Of a stretch of DNA of 64,000 bases, positions 36,416 to 45,304 are shown one piece after another (position 1 is the first letter of the stretch; every line of letters begins with the position of its first letter). The position numbers were made by a program, and so were the translations under genes. The notes under the pieces were generated by a model. That model saw only the letters and a program-made list of their open reading frames with translations. It was not told the DNA's origin and searched no databases. The stretch is from an uncultured Shewanella sp. (GTDB lineage Bacteria; Pseudomonadota; Gammaproteobacteria; Enterobacterales; Shewanellaceae), in NCBI RefSeq assembly GCF_947497935.1, contig NZ_CANMIO010000020.1:19471-83470 (forward strand). Direction: 5' to 3'.

Positions 36416-36443
36416 CCAGCTTTAAGATAAATAAGGAGCAAAT

Positions 36444-36782
36444 ATGTCAAATGCCAATATCGCCAGCGCCCAGTCGATGATCCAGCAACTTAATATTCAT
36501 TCTGAGATGGCAAAGGGAGCAATTAAAGTCGGTCCGAATCCGAGAGACTTTGGCCTACAACCCGCCTCATTCACAGAATTAATGAAGCATAAAGTCGCCA
36601 GCATCAATGCAGACCAGAATGCCTCATCGGCATTAGTACGTGCAGTCGATAGCGGGCAGAGTGACGACTTAGTCGGAGCCATGGTCGCCTCTCAAAAAGC
36701 GAGCTTGTCTTTCTCGGCCATGATCCAAATTCGAAACCGTCTAGTGCAAGCGTTCGATGACGTAATGAAGATGCCGATCTAA
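36444..36782 (+). CDS. fliE: Lateral hook-basal body protein FliE
   Basis: Connects MS ring and rod. 112 residues, within the family range, with the typical SFTELMKHKVASINADQNASSALVRAVDSG helix and the closing KASLSFSAMIQIRNRLVQAFDDVMKM. An AAGGAG ribosome-binding site lies 9 bp before the start. First of the fliEFGHIJ group. Confidence 0.95.
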   Translation: MSNANIASAQSMIQQLNIHSEMAKGAIKVGPNPRDFGLQPASFTELMKHKVASINADQNASSALVRAVDSGQSDDLVGAMVASQKASLSFSAMIQIRNRLVQAFDDVMKMPI

Positions 36783-36858
36783 ATCATGCCATACCCATCA
36801 ACCACTATTGTAATTACGCCCAAAAACTAATAAGCCTTTGAGCAAGGATAACGAAAGC

Positions 36859-38574
36859 ATGTCAACCACATTGACTCAAACCAGCCCTGTCATGACAGAT
36901 GTAAATGGCAAGAATGATCGTCTTAACTCGTTGAAGCAGAAATGGCACCAGTTCAGTCGAGGAGACCGACATGCAGCAACCCTGGGCATTCTCGCAATAG
37001 TCGCAGCCTGCGTGATAGTGTTGATGCTTTGGAGCACTGGCCAAGGTTATAGCCCGTTATATGGCAACCAAGAAAATGTTGAGACTTCGCAAATTATTGA
37101 GGTTCTCGAAGCCGAGGGCATTAGTTACCGCCTCGATCCAACCTCAGGCCTAGTACTTGTTCCTGAAGATAAAGTCGGTAATGCTCGCATGGTACTGGCC
37201 GCTCGTGGTGTCAAAGCCAAAGTCCCCTCTGGGATGGAATCGCTCGATGCATCAACCATAGGTACTAGCCAGTTCATGGAACAGGCCAAGTATCGCTATA
37301 GCCTAGAAGGTGAGCTATCTCGCACCATCATGGCACTAAAAGCGGTAAAAACCGCTCGAGTCCACTTAGCTATCCCGAAGAAAACACTATTTATTCGTCA
37401 GCAACCTGAATTACCTTCAGCCTCTGTGATGCTAGATCTCTACGCTGGACAACACCTACAGCCAGAGCAAATCACCTCAATCGCTAATTTAGTCGCAGGC
37501 AGCGTAACCGGAATGACACCTGCACGCGTGCAAATCGTCGATCAAGAAGGTAATCATTTAAGCTCTGAAATCAATGCTAGCCAAGACATGAGTCAGTCAC
37601 GAGATAAGCAGCTCAAATATACCCATGAACTAGAGCAAAGCCTTATTAGTAGAGCCTCTAGCATGCTGCTACCTATCCTTGGAAGAGACAACTTTCAAGT
37701 ACAAGTAGCGGCATTGGTGAACTTTAATCAGGTGGAAGAGACACGCGAATCACTCGATCCACAAACTGTTGTTAGCCAAGAGAAACAAAGCACCAATCAA
37801 ACCAGTGGCGATATGGCTCTTGGGATCCCAGGGGCTCTCAGTAACCAGCCTCCAGTAGCTGATCCGGCTACAAACAACAGCACAAGCAACCTAAACCAAC
37901 AAGAGAGCCGTCAATTCGAGGTCGGTCGCTCAGTCAAACACACCCGCTATCAGCAGATGCAATTAGAAAACCTGTCTATCTCAGTACTACTCAATAACCA
38001 AGCGGCAGGCGAAACGGGTTGGAGTCAACCTCAACTCGATCAGATGAGCAGTATGGTACAGGATGCTATTGGTTTCTCAGCAGCTCGTGGTGATCAGTTC
38101 AGCATTAGTAGCTTCAATTTTGCCCCAGTAAAAATTGCCGAATTTGAACCGTTACCTTGGTGGCAAGGTGAAAGCTATCAAGCTTACCTGCGCTACTTTA
38201 TTGGTGCCATTTTAGGTTTAGGTATGATCTTCTTTGTATTGCGTCCTCTAGTACAGCACCTGACTCGCACCGTTGAGTACAACATCAAAGACAGCGAATC
38301 GGCCAGCACAACACCTTTAATGCCGCCACCAGAGGTAGCTACAGCACCTAGCGATGCAGCGCAAGAGGCTGCCGACAACTTACTTGCACTCAATACTGCC
38401 AACATTAACAGCAATTGGAGCAGTAATCTGAGCTTACCGACTCCAGGTTCGCCTTTGACTGTACAGATGGAGCACTTAAGCCTACTCGCCAATCAAGAGC
38501 CTGCGAGAGTCGCCGAGGTGATCTCCCACTGGATTAGCGACCGAGAGAGTGAGCAAAACACTCCTCAAGCTTAA
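36859..38574 (+). CDS. fliF: Lateral MS-ring protein FliF
   Basis: Builds the membrane ring on which the motor assembles. 571 residues from ATG 36859 (a TTG at 36838 is also in frame). Two membrane segments bracket a periplasmic region: one near residues 43-62 (ATLGILAIVAACVIVLML), one near residues 435-455 (YFIGAILGLGMIFFVLRPL). The ring-building YscJ/FliF domain is seen in NQENVETSQIIEVLEAEGISYRL and the C-terminal FliG-binding part ends ARVAEVISHWI. Confidence 0.94.
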   Translation: MSTTLTQTSPVMTDVNGKNDRLNSLKQKWHQFSRGDRHAATLGILAIVAACVIVLMLWSTGQGYSPLYGNQENVETSQIIEVLEAEGISYRLDPTSGLVLVPEDKVGNARMVLAARGVKAKVPSGMESLDASTIGTSQFMEQAKYRYSLEGELSRTIMALKAVKTARVHLAIPKKTLFIRQQPELPSASVMLDLYAGQHLQPEQITSIANLVAGSVTGMTPARVQIVDQEGNHLSSEINASQDMSQSRDKQLKYTHELEQSLISRASSMLLPILGRDNFQVQVAALVNFNQVEETRESLDPQTVVSQEKQSTNQTSGDMALGIPGALSNQPPVADPATNNSTSNLNQQESRQFEVGRSVKHTRYQQMQLENLSISVLLNNQAAGETGWSQPQLDQMSSMVQDAIGFSAARGDQFSISSFNFAPVKIAEFEPLPWWQGESYQAYLRYFIGAILGLGMIFFVLRPLVQHLTRTVEYNIKDSESASTTPLMPPPEVATAPSDAAQEAADNLLALNTANINSNWSSNLSLPTPGSPLTVQMEHLSLLANQEPARVAEVISHWISDRESEQNTPQA

Positions 38575-38618
38575 TTAACCCCATCGCATTTAGCGTTAAA
38601 AGATAGGTAACCCAAACA

Positions 38619-39629
38619 GTGAATAATCAACTCACAATTAAGATGGACAACCTAGAGCAGGCAGCCATGTTGCTGCTTAGCATGGGTGAAAAAGGGGCGG
38701 CTCAAGTCATGGCGCATTTAGATCGCAATGATGTACAGCACTTGAGTCATAAGATGGCACGACTATCGAGTATCACTCAACACGAGGCCGAGGCCGTATT
38801 GGGGCGTTTCTTTACACGCTATCAGGAGCAGTCTGGCATCGCGCGTGCTTCGCGCACTTATTTACAGAAAACTTTAGATCTCGCACTCGGCGATCGAGTG
38901 GCGAAGAGTCTAATCGACAGCATCTATGGCGATGAAATTAAGATCCTCGTTAAGCGACTAGAATGGGTCGATCCACAGCTACTCGCTCGTGAGATTGCCA
39001 ACGAGCACTGCCAATTACAGGCCGTACTATTAGGCTTATTGCCGCCAGAAAGCGCCGCTCAAGTGTTACAAGGCCTACCCGCTGAAGGACAGGATGAAGT
39101 GCTTGTCCGTATCGCCCAGCTCGGCGATTTAGACCGAGAAGTGGTCGACGAGCTCAAACAGCTTGTCGAGCGCTGCATGTTAATGGCGATGGAGAAAAGT
39201 CATACCCAGATAAGTGGAGTGCGCCAAGTTGCCGATATTCTCAATCGATTCGATGGCGACAGAGAACAGTTAATGGAGATGCTGAAGCTGCATGACAAGC
39301 AACTGGCGAATAACGTAGCCGATAATATGTTCGACTTCATCATCCTAGGACGCCAAAAACCTGAGACTCTGCAAGAGATTATGGCTGTAGTTCCTGCAGA
39401 CATACTTGCATTAGCCCTGAAAGGTATCGATAGCGATTTAAAGACAACCTTGCTAGCTGCCCTACCGAAACGTATGTCCTCGGCAATCGAAACCCAAGTT
39501 GAAGCCATTGGTACAGTGCCTTTAAGCCAAGCCATTGCGGCACGTAAACAGATCATGGAGCTGGCTAAGCAGATGATGGATGACGGCGAAATCGAGCTAC
39601 AACTGTTTGAAGAGCAGGTGGTAGATTAA
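38619..39629 (+). CDS. fliG: Lateral motor switch protein FliG
   Basis: Torque-generating C-ring protein that meets the stator. 336 residues from GTG. N-terminal EQAAMLLLSMGEKGAAQVMAHL, middle ARMADVLNR-type segment VRQVADILNRFD, and C-terminal charge-rich helix region (LALALKGIDSDLKTTLLAALPKRMSSAIETQVEAI). The stop overlaps the fliH start by one base. Confidence 0.95.
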   Translation: MNNQLTIKMDNLEQAAMLLLSMGEKGAAQVMAHLDRNDVQHLSHKMARLSSITQHEAEAVLGRFFTRYQEQSGIARASRTYLQKTLDLALGDRVAKSLIDSIYGDEIKILVKRLEWVDPQLLAREIANEHCQLQAVLLGLLPPESAAQVLQGLPAEGQDEVLVRIAQLGDLDREVVDELKQLVERCMLMAMEKSHTQISGVRQVADILNRFDGDREQLMEMLKLHDKQLANNVADNMFDFIILGRQKPETLQEIMAVVPADILALALKGIDSDLKTTLLAALPKRMSSAIETQVEAIGTVPLSQAIAARKQIMELAKQMMDDGEIELQLFEEQVVD

Positions 39630-40378
39630 TGAGCCAACAAGTTAATAAGGCAGACCCACGCTGGCGCTTGACTGGTCACCATGCTCGTCGTCATCGCTTT
39701 TCACCTCTAGTTGCGCCACAAACCGATGGCAATACCGAGAGTGCTAACTGGCAAGACTTCCAGCAAGCCTTCGATAAAGGTTACGACGAAGGTGTTCAGA
39801 AAGGCCATCAAGCAGGATACTCTTCCGGTGAAGACGAAGGTCGTCAAACGGGTTATGCTGCAGGCTTTAACCAAGGCCGTATCGAAGGTCAGCAAAAAGG
39901 TAAAGACAATATCGATGATCAGCTCAACAGCATTATCGCTCCCCTAGGCGCGCTAAAATCCTTGCTTGAAGAGGGACATAACCAGCAGATCTTGCAGCAA
40001 CAGTCCTTAATTCTGGATCTGGTGCGACGAGTATCTTTACAGGTCATCCGCTGTGAGCTGACCCTACAACCACAGCAAATTCTCAATCTGATCGAAGAGA
40101 CCTTATCAGCCCTGCCTGACGATCCTGCTCAAGTGAAGATCCATCTGGAACCAGGCGCCGTAGAAAAACTTAAAGAGCTAGCCGCCGATAAAGTGCAGTC
40201 TTGGACCTTAGTGGCTGATCCCAGCATTAGTGCGGGAGGATGCCGTATTGTCAGTGAAACCTCCGACGCAGATGCATCGGTAGAGACTCGCCTCAATAGC
40301 TGTATGGCTCAGGTTGAAGCTCACCTACAAAACGCGCAGGTTAATCAGGTAACAAACGAGGCAGACGTTGAAGCTTAA
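39629..40378 (+). CDS. fliH: Lateral export-ATPase regulator FliH
   Basis: Dimeric regulator that anchors FliI to the C-ring. 249 residues. A run of GxxxG repeats is visible at about residues 50-90 (YDEGVQKGHQAGYSSGEDEG, then RQTGYAAGFNQGRIEGQQKG), which is the FliH signature helix. The C-terminal part pairs with FliI. Overlaps fliI by 11 bp. Confidence 0.9.
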   Translation: MSQQVNKADPRWRLTGHHARRHRFSPLVAPQTDGNTESANWQDFQQAFDKGYDEGVQKGHQAGYSSGEDEGRQTGYAAGFNQGRIEGQQKGKDNIDDQLNSIIAPLGALKSLLEEGHNQQILQQQSLILDLVRRVSLQVIRCELTLQPQQILNLIEETLSALPDDPAQVKIHLEPGAVEKLKELAADKVQSWTLVADPSISAGGCRIVSETSDADASVETRLNSCMAQVEAHLQNAQVNQVTNEADVEA

Positions 40379-41705
40379 CGCCGATATCCTAGATTGGCCT
40401 AAGGTGCCCGTCGCCCAAGTGTATGGGCGTTTAACTCGAGTTAACGGTTTACTGCTTGAGGCTGTGGGCTGTCAACTCGGAACAGGCGATCGCTGCTATG
40501 TAGAGTGCCGCGATAACCATTTAGTCGAAGCCGAAGTCGTTGGTTTTTATAAAGACACCCTATGTTTGATGCCCATCGAACCCACCAACGGTTTAATGCC
40601 CGGTGCTCGAGTCATGCCTATCGAGGGACGTTGCCAGATCCCTACAGGATTAGGCCTACTCGGGCGAGTACTCGACGGCTTAGGCCAACCACTCGATGAT
40701 CTAGGTAGTATCAAGCATATTCCCCATGTACCCCTGCAGTTTAAGAGCACCAATCCTCTGCTACGTAAACCTATTCGTGAACCGTTAGACGTAGGCATTA
40801 GAGCTATCAACGCCCTACTCCCAGTCGGTCGTGGTCAACGTCTAGGACTCTTTGCTGGTTCTGGTGTTGGTAAGAGTGTGCTACTTGGGATGATGACTCG
40901 ATTCACCGAAGCAGACGTTGTGGTAGTTGGCCTAATTGGTGAACGTGGCCGAGAAGTCAGGGAGTTTATCGAAGAGTCATTAGGCGAAGAGGGACGCAAG
41001 CGCGCCGTGGTCATCGCCGCCCCTGCCGACACCACGCCCTTAATGCGAATGCGCGCAATGCGCCTGTGCCACCATATTGCTGCGGCTTACCGTGACCAAG
41101 GTAAACAGGTACTGTTACTGGTCGACTCGCTGACGCGCTATGCCCAGGCGCAACGTGAAATTGCCTTAAGCTTAGGCGAACCTCCTGCCACCAAAGGCTA
41201 CCCACCATCGGCGTTCGCTCAGCTACCTAGCTTGGTGGAGATGGCAGGTAATAGCCAACATCCAACCGGCACCCTTACCGCATTTTATACCGTTTTAACC
41301 GAAGGTGATGATCAGCAAGATCCCATTGCGGACTCCGCTCGAGCCATTCTCGATGGACATATTGTGCTTAACCGTAAGCTTGCCGAGCAGGGACACTTCC
41401 CGGCTATCGATATCGGCGCCTCTGTAAGCCGTCTCGCAACCCAAGTCGCCAGCCAAAACACCCTAAAACAGGGACAGTGGTTCCGCCACCTCAATAGTCG
41501 CTATAACGAGGTAAAAGAGTTATTGCCATTAGGCGGCTATCAAGCAGGTCATGACGCGGAAATGGATATGGCGGTGAGTTGTTATCCACAGATGGCCGTA
41601 TTTTTACGTCAAGCAACCCAAACACAGGCAGATCTCAATCAGAGCCTCAGCGCCCTAGAACAACTGGTCAGCCAGATGGGATTCAACCTAGCAGCAGAGC
41701 AGTAA
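40368..41705 (+). CDS. fliI: Lateral flagellar export ATPase FliI
   Basis: Cytoplasmic ATPase that unfolds and releases export substrates. 445 residues, TTG start inside fliH. Walker A GLFAGSGVGKSVLL, Walker B VLLLVDSLTRYAQAQRE, and the FliI/YscN signature PPATKGYPPSAFAQLPSLVE. Normal length. Confidence 0.96.
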   Translation: MKLNADILDWPKVPVAQVYGRLTRVNGLLLEAVGCQLGTGDRCYVECRDNHLVEAEVVGFYKDTLCLMPIEPTNGLMPGARVMPIEGRCQIPTGLGLLGRVLDGLGQPLDDLGSIKHIPHVPLQFKSTNPLLRKPIREPLDVGIRAINALLPVGRGQRLGLFAGSGVGKSVLLGMMTRFTEADVVVVGLIGERGREVREFIEESLGEEGRKRAVVIAAPADTTPLMRMRAMRLCHHIAAAYRDQGKQVLLLVDSLTRYAQAQREIALSLGEPPATKGYPPSAFAQLPSLVEMAGNSQHPTGTLTAFYTVLTEGDDQQDPIADSARAILDGHIVLNRKLAEQGHFPAIDIGASVSRLATQVASQNTLKQGQWFRHLNSRYNEVKELLPLGGYQAGHDAEMDMAVSCYPQMAVFLRQATQTQADLNQSLSALEQLVSQMGFNLAAEQ

Positions 41706-41756
41706 TAAATCGGCCCGACAAGCCATTATTGAGCCTATACCAGCGGAAAAGACGAG

Positions 41757-42170
41757 ATGAAGCAATTACTCAGGTTATGTCAGCAAGAAGAGAAAAAGCT
41801 TAGCCAACTCGGGCTGCAGCGCAATGCTGCCCAGAGTAAAATCGACACCATAGAGCAGCAAAAGCATCAACTCGGACAGATGGTGAACGACTACACCCAG
41901 ATAAACCTCACCGGGGCATCAGCAATGATGCTGCAAAATAGCGCGCAGATGATCCAAGTCATCGAACCCATGATCAAGCAACTGACCCGCAAGCAGCTGC
42001 TGCTACAACAAGAGCAGCAGAGAATGAGCCAACTTTGGCACAAGCAGTTAGGTCGACAACAAGGTATAAAGTGGTTATATCAGGAAAGACTGCAACAGCG
42101 TCATCAGATACAGCAGAAACAGGAGCAAAAGCAGTTAGATGACCTGGCTGCGCGTTATGCGACTCGTTAA
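41757..42170 (+). CDS. fliJ: Lateral flagellar protein FliJ
   Basis: A soluble coiled-coil export chaperone that links FliI to FlhA. 137 residues, almost entirely helical and rich in Gln, Lys and Glu, as expected. Sequence conservation of FliJ is low, so the name rests on length, coiled coil and its place after fliI. It converges with flgN, only 12 bp apart. Confidence 0.82.
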   Translation: MKQLLRLCQQEEKKLSQLGLQRNAAQSKIDTIEQQKHQLGQMVNDYTQINLTGASAMMLQNSAQMIQVIEPMIKQLTRKQLLLQQEQQRMSQLWHKQLGRQQGIKWLYQERLQQRHQIQQKQEQKQLDDLAARYATR

Positions 42171-42182
42171 TGGCAACTGAGT

Positions 42183-42641
42183 CTAACGCATTTCGCCATA
42201 ATCAACTGGATTATCACCACCTCGGTTAAGTAGCTGGCTAATGACCTCTTGCTGAGCCACCAGCAACTTACCATTGGCCTCATTCACCTGCTGGCTCTCT
42301 TTAACTAAGCGCAGCAAGTTTTGCCATAACATCGACACCTGCTCCGATGATGATTGCGGCAGCTTAGCAATTAACGCAGCCATGCCACTGGCATTGCCAG
42401 CAAAACCTAAGGCTTCCAGCATCCTGCGTCGCTCACCCGCTTTTTGCATCAAACTGTCGCACAAGCCTGATTGGTGTTCGTTATGATGTTTAAGACCACT
42501 GTTATCCCGGCGCTGCATTAATTCACGCTGACGCTTTAACAAACTTTTGAGCTTCTGATAGCCTTCAATGTCTTGGCGAATACCTCGCACAATGCTCTGC
42601 ACTAACTCGCGCTTACTGACATTGTGGGCAGGTTTATCCAT
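42183..42641 (-). CDS. flgN: Lateral flagellar chaperone FlgN
   Basis: Chaperone for hook-associated proteins FlgK and FlgL. 152 residues from ATG 42641, which overlaps the flgM stop (ATGGATAA); ATG 42659 is also in frame. All helical, with a central RRDNSGLKHHNEHQSG turn and a VSMLWQNLLRLVKESQQVNEANGKLL C-terminal helix of the FlgN type. Co-transcribed with flgM. Confidence 0.85.
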   Translation of the reverse strand: MDKPAHNVSKRELVQSIVRGIRQDIEGYQKLKSLLKRQRELMQRRDNSGLKHHNEHQSGLCDSLMQKAGERRRMLEALGFAGNASGMAALIAKLPQSSSEQVSMLWQNLLRLVKESQQVNEANGKLLVAQQEVISQLLNRGGDNPVDYGEMR

Positions 42642-42921
42642 GCTGCAGCACCATAGCATCGGTCAACTTCTCGAGATCGAGATCGAAACTACCGTCGATT
42701 AATGACTGACGAACCTCTGCCACTTTAGCCAAATCAAAGTCCGGCAATTGGTCTAAGCGTTGCTGAGTTCGCTCTATCAACCTGCAGTCCGCACTCACTT
42801 CCTGTCGAGGTTTTATCCCCGCTGAAACAGGGGGCTCTAAAGGCTGTACGGCACTGTGCGTCTTACTCTTGCTCGTGCCCATCTCAGCATTTATCGTGCT
42901 GTTTATTTTGTTTATTTCCAT
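42634..42921 (-). CDS. flgM: Lateral anti-sigma factor FlgM
   Basis: Binds and blocks the lateral sigma-28 (LafS) until the hook is done, then is exported. 95 residues: a flexible N-terminal 50 and a helical C-terminal half (DLAKVAEVRQSLIDGSFDLDLEKLTDAMV) that fits the sigma-binding region. Paired with flgN and opposite to the fli genes. Confidence 0.88.
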   Translation of the reverse strand: MEINKINSTINAEMGTSKSKTHSAVQPLEPPVSAGIKPRQEVSADCRLIERTQQRLDQLPDFDLAKVAEVRQSLIDGSFDLDLEKLTDAMVLQHG

Positions 42922-43017
42922 AATGGCTACCTCAAATACGCCTACTATAGGAAGTAAAGCGACTCCATTAGGTGCATTCTGAAATAGCGACGCGATTTAT
43001 TTAACATCAATTTGCGA

Positions 43018-43764
43018 CTAAAACTGTGTCGCCACCCGCCCCTTAGCGATAGGATAGGCAGTGATCACTTTACCAGAGCTCAGGTTTCTCACTCGGATCC
43101 CTTTGCCTTCACCGCCCCCCTCGAGAGCCTCTCCAGGCATATTGGCGTAAAAGCCATTACTACGAGCTTCGATAATTACTCGGTCACCAATATTTACCCA
43201 CTGCGGCGCACTCAGTTGCAGCGCTTTAATCGGCTGATAACGGCGCACCTTACGCACGACTTGCCGGCCAACTATCTCATCGAATGTTGTCAGTAAGTCT
43301 CTATCCGATGGCCCCAGCTTTATCACTTTCCAGTCGATATCCGCAGCCAAGATATGCTCACCACGCTTTAGCACGCGGTTAGCCACAGGAATTTTAACGC
43401 TCACGCTAACCGAGGCACGAACAAAGAGACTCCAACCTAGCGGCCCACAGCTCACCTTACGCTGCACATTCCCTAATGGGATCCCTGAACCGGGATTTAT
43501 GTGCACCGCTACCGGACAGAGCTCGAGCCTCTTCGCCCCAGATGGCACCTTAATATCGATCTTAGAATTGAGCTGAGACAAAGCCGCTTGCTGGCGCCAC
43601 TGCCGCAACTCTTTGGTTAATAGTTGGCTAAAAGCCTTATCAATCTGCTCAGGCGTATTCGACGAATCTTGCGCCGAAACCATCAGCGGAAGTAAACAGG
43701 AAGCAGTGATGAGGAAACAGGAAACACAGGTTCCGATCTTACGCCCTAAAAACCAGTAAACCAT
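43018..43764 (-). CDS. flgA: Lateral P-ring assembly chaperone FlgA
   Basis: A periplasmic chaperone for FlgI. 248 residues with a signal peptide (charged GRK near residue 7, hydrophobic core, cut after LMVSA). The C-terminal SAF domain begins NRVLKRGEHILAADIDW and continues to VEARSNGFYANMPGEAL-like IIEARSNGFYANMPGEAL. It is upstream of flgM by 96 bp and divergent from flgB. Confidence 0.92.
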   Translation of the reverse strand: MVYWFLGRKIGTCVSCFLITASCLLPLMVSAQDSSNTPEQIDKAFSQLLTKELRQWRQQAALSQLNSKIDIKVPSGAKRLELCPVAVHINPGSGIPLGNVQRKVSCGPLGWSLFVRASVSVSVKIPVANRVLKRGEHILAADIDWKVIKLGPSDRDLLTTFDEIVGRQVVRKVRRYQPIKALQLSAPQWVNIGDRVIIEARSNGFYANMPGEALEGGGEGKGIRVRNLSSGKVITAYPIAKGRVATQF

Positions 43765-43786
43765 TGAAAAGCCTCGACTAATATTA

Positions 43787-43803
43787 TTGGCACACTAATT
43801 GAA
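43787..43803 (+). promoter_or_regulatory. Possible sigma-54 promoter of the flgB operon (variant -12)
   Basis: TTGGCACA-CTAA-TTGAA matches the -24 box (TGGCAC) fully and the -12 box (TTGC) in 3 of 4 bases, with correct spacing. It is 45 bp before the flgB start. The GC-to-GA change at -12 is usually harmful, so activity is uncertain. Confidence 0.42.
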
Positions 43804-43848
43804 TATTCAAGCAGCAATTAAACTGGACATACCATACTAGGAGTCGTA

Positions 43849-44199
43849 ATGGCTATCAACCTTGATGCCGCATTAGGAATTCATCCGCAAACGTTAGATT
43901 TCAGAGTCGAGCGCAGCAAAATTCTGGCAGGTAACTTAGCCAATGCAGAAACCCCAGGCTACAAAGCGAGAGATCTCGACTTCCAAACCGTGATGTTGCA
44001 GATCAATGCAGGCATGTCTCCAGACCGTAATTACCAGGAGAGCTATCGTGTGCCATACCAAACATCGGCCGATCAAAACACGGTTGAATTGGGCAAAGAG
44101 CAAGCCAGGTACTCACAAAACGCCATGGATTATCAAACCAGCCTGACCTTCCTCAACATGAAGATATCAGGTTTACGCACTGCTATCGAAGGTCAATAA
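43849..44199 (+). CDS. flgB: Lateral proximal rod protein FlgB
   Basis: First rod protein. 116 residues with the rod signature ILAGNLANAETPGYKARDLDF near residue 27 and a C-terminal helix ending FLNMKISGLRTAIEGQ. Heads the flgBCDEFGHIJKL operon; GGAG ribosome-binding site 9 bases upstream. Confidence 0.95.
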   Translation: MAINLDAALGIHPQTLDFRVERSKILAGNLANAETPGYKARDLDFQTVMLQINAGMSPDRNYQESYRVPYQTSADQNTVELGKEQARYSQNAMDYQTSLTFLNMKISGLRTAIEGQ

Positions 44200-44203
44200 C
44201 CCT

Positions 44204-44623
44204 ATGTCATTTGCAGAAATTTACCAAATTGCCGGTGCGGGTATGAACGCCCAAACCATACGACTCAACACGGTTGCCAGTAACTTAGCCAACGCAGGCG
44301 CTGCGGCAGAAAACCCAGATGAGGCGTTTCGAGCGCTAAAGCCAGTATTTTCGACCATCTACAAGCAGACCCAAGAAGGTCAAGTCGCTGGGGCCCACGT
44401 CGAAGTATCTGCCATAGTGCAATCCGATGCTCCGCTGGACCTACGCTATGAACCGGACCACCCTTACGCCGATGAGCAAGGCTATGTTGCCTACTCAAAC
44501 GTCAATACCGTTGAAGAGATGGCTGACATGATGGCCGCCAGCCGCTCTTTTGAGACCAATGTTGAGATCATGAACCGTGCACGCTCGATGCAACAAGGTT
44601 TACTGCAGTTAGGAGCTAAGTAA
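44204..44623 (+). CDS. flgC: Lateral proximal rod protein FlgC
   Basis: Rod subunit stacked on FlgB. 139 residues with an N-terminal rod motif (RLNTVASNLANAGAAAENPDEAFRALKPVF) and the closing VNTVEEMADMMAASRSFETNVEIMNRARSMQQGLLQLG. 4 bp after flgB and 1-base overlap with flgD. Confidence 0.95.
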   Translation: MSFAEIYQIAGAGMNAQTIRLNTVASNLANAGAAAENPDEAFRALKPVFSTIYKQTQEGQVAGAHVEVSAIVQSDAPLDLRYEPDHPYADEQGYVAYSNVNTVEEMADMMAASRSFETNVEIMNRARSMQQGLLQLGAK

Positions 44624-45285
44624 TGAACGTCACCAGCACAGCTAACACCAATAATACCAACAGCAATAACGTGACTAATTCTCCAGGTAACGATTCGGCG
44701 TCTATCAAGAACGAATTTATGACCTTGATGATTGCTCAGATCCAGAACCAAGATCCGACTAACCCTGTCGATGGCACTGAATACGTCACTCAACTAGCCC
44801 AGTTCTCTCAGGTCGAAAGTTTAGAGCATATGCGTGCGAACCAGTCGACACAGATGGTGATCATGGAAAACCTTGGCATAGTTCAGTCGGCACAGTTAGT
44901 CGGTAAAGACGCCATGGTGCCAGCCTCAGAGTTTAGCCTCGAAGATACGCCTATCGACGGCAAGGTTTATCTCAGCAGCGCGGTTGAAGAATTAAGTATC
45001 GATATCGTCGATGAGAATGGCGACGTTGTCCACAGCCTAAATATGGGCCCACAAGAGGCCGGAGATACAGGCTTCACAATCGACCCCGAAGCATTAGAGC
45101 TACCTGCGGGCGACTACAGCATTGTGGCTAACACAACTGCGGGCGAAGTCACCGAGACAGCGGATACCTTCGTCAAAGCTGAAATCGAAAAAATACATTT
45201 TATCAGCGCATCAGGAATGATGATGGCTGAACTCGGTAATGGTCTAGGCACGATCTCTGTGCTTGAAATCTCTGAAGTTTCATAA
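44623..45285 (+). CDS. flgD: Lateral hook cap FlgD
   Basis: Scaffold for hook assembly, absent from the finished hook. 220 residues. N-terminal FlgD domain IKNEFMTLMIAQIQNQDPTNPVDGTEYVTQLAQFSQVESLEHM, then a beta-rich C-terminal part. The first ~22 residues are asparagine/threonine-rich and disordered. Normal length. Confidence 0.95.
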   Translation: MNVTSTANTNNTNSNNVTNSPGNDSASIKNEFMTLMIAQIQNQDPTNPVDGTEYVTQLAQFSQVESLEHMRANQSTQMVIMENLGIVQSAQLVGKDAMVPASEFSLEDTPIDGKVYLSSAVEELSIDIVDENGDVVHSLNMGPQEAGDTGFTIDPEALELPAGDYSIVANTTAGEVTETADTFVKAEIEKIHFISASGMMMAELGNGLGTISVLEISEVS

Positions 45286-45304
45286 CTGATTTAGGATTAA
45301 TTTC

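Noticed and set aside
39750..39910. Tandem repeat in fliH
   Set aside because: It is the normal GxxxG helix repeat of FliH, not a DNA repeat element.
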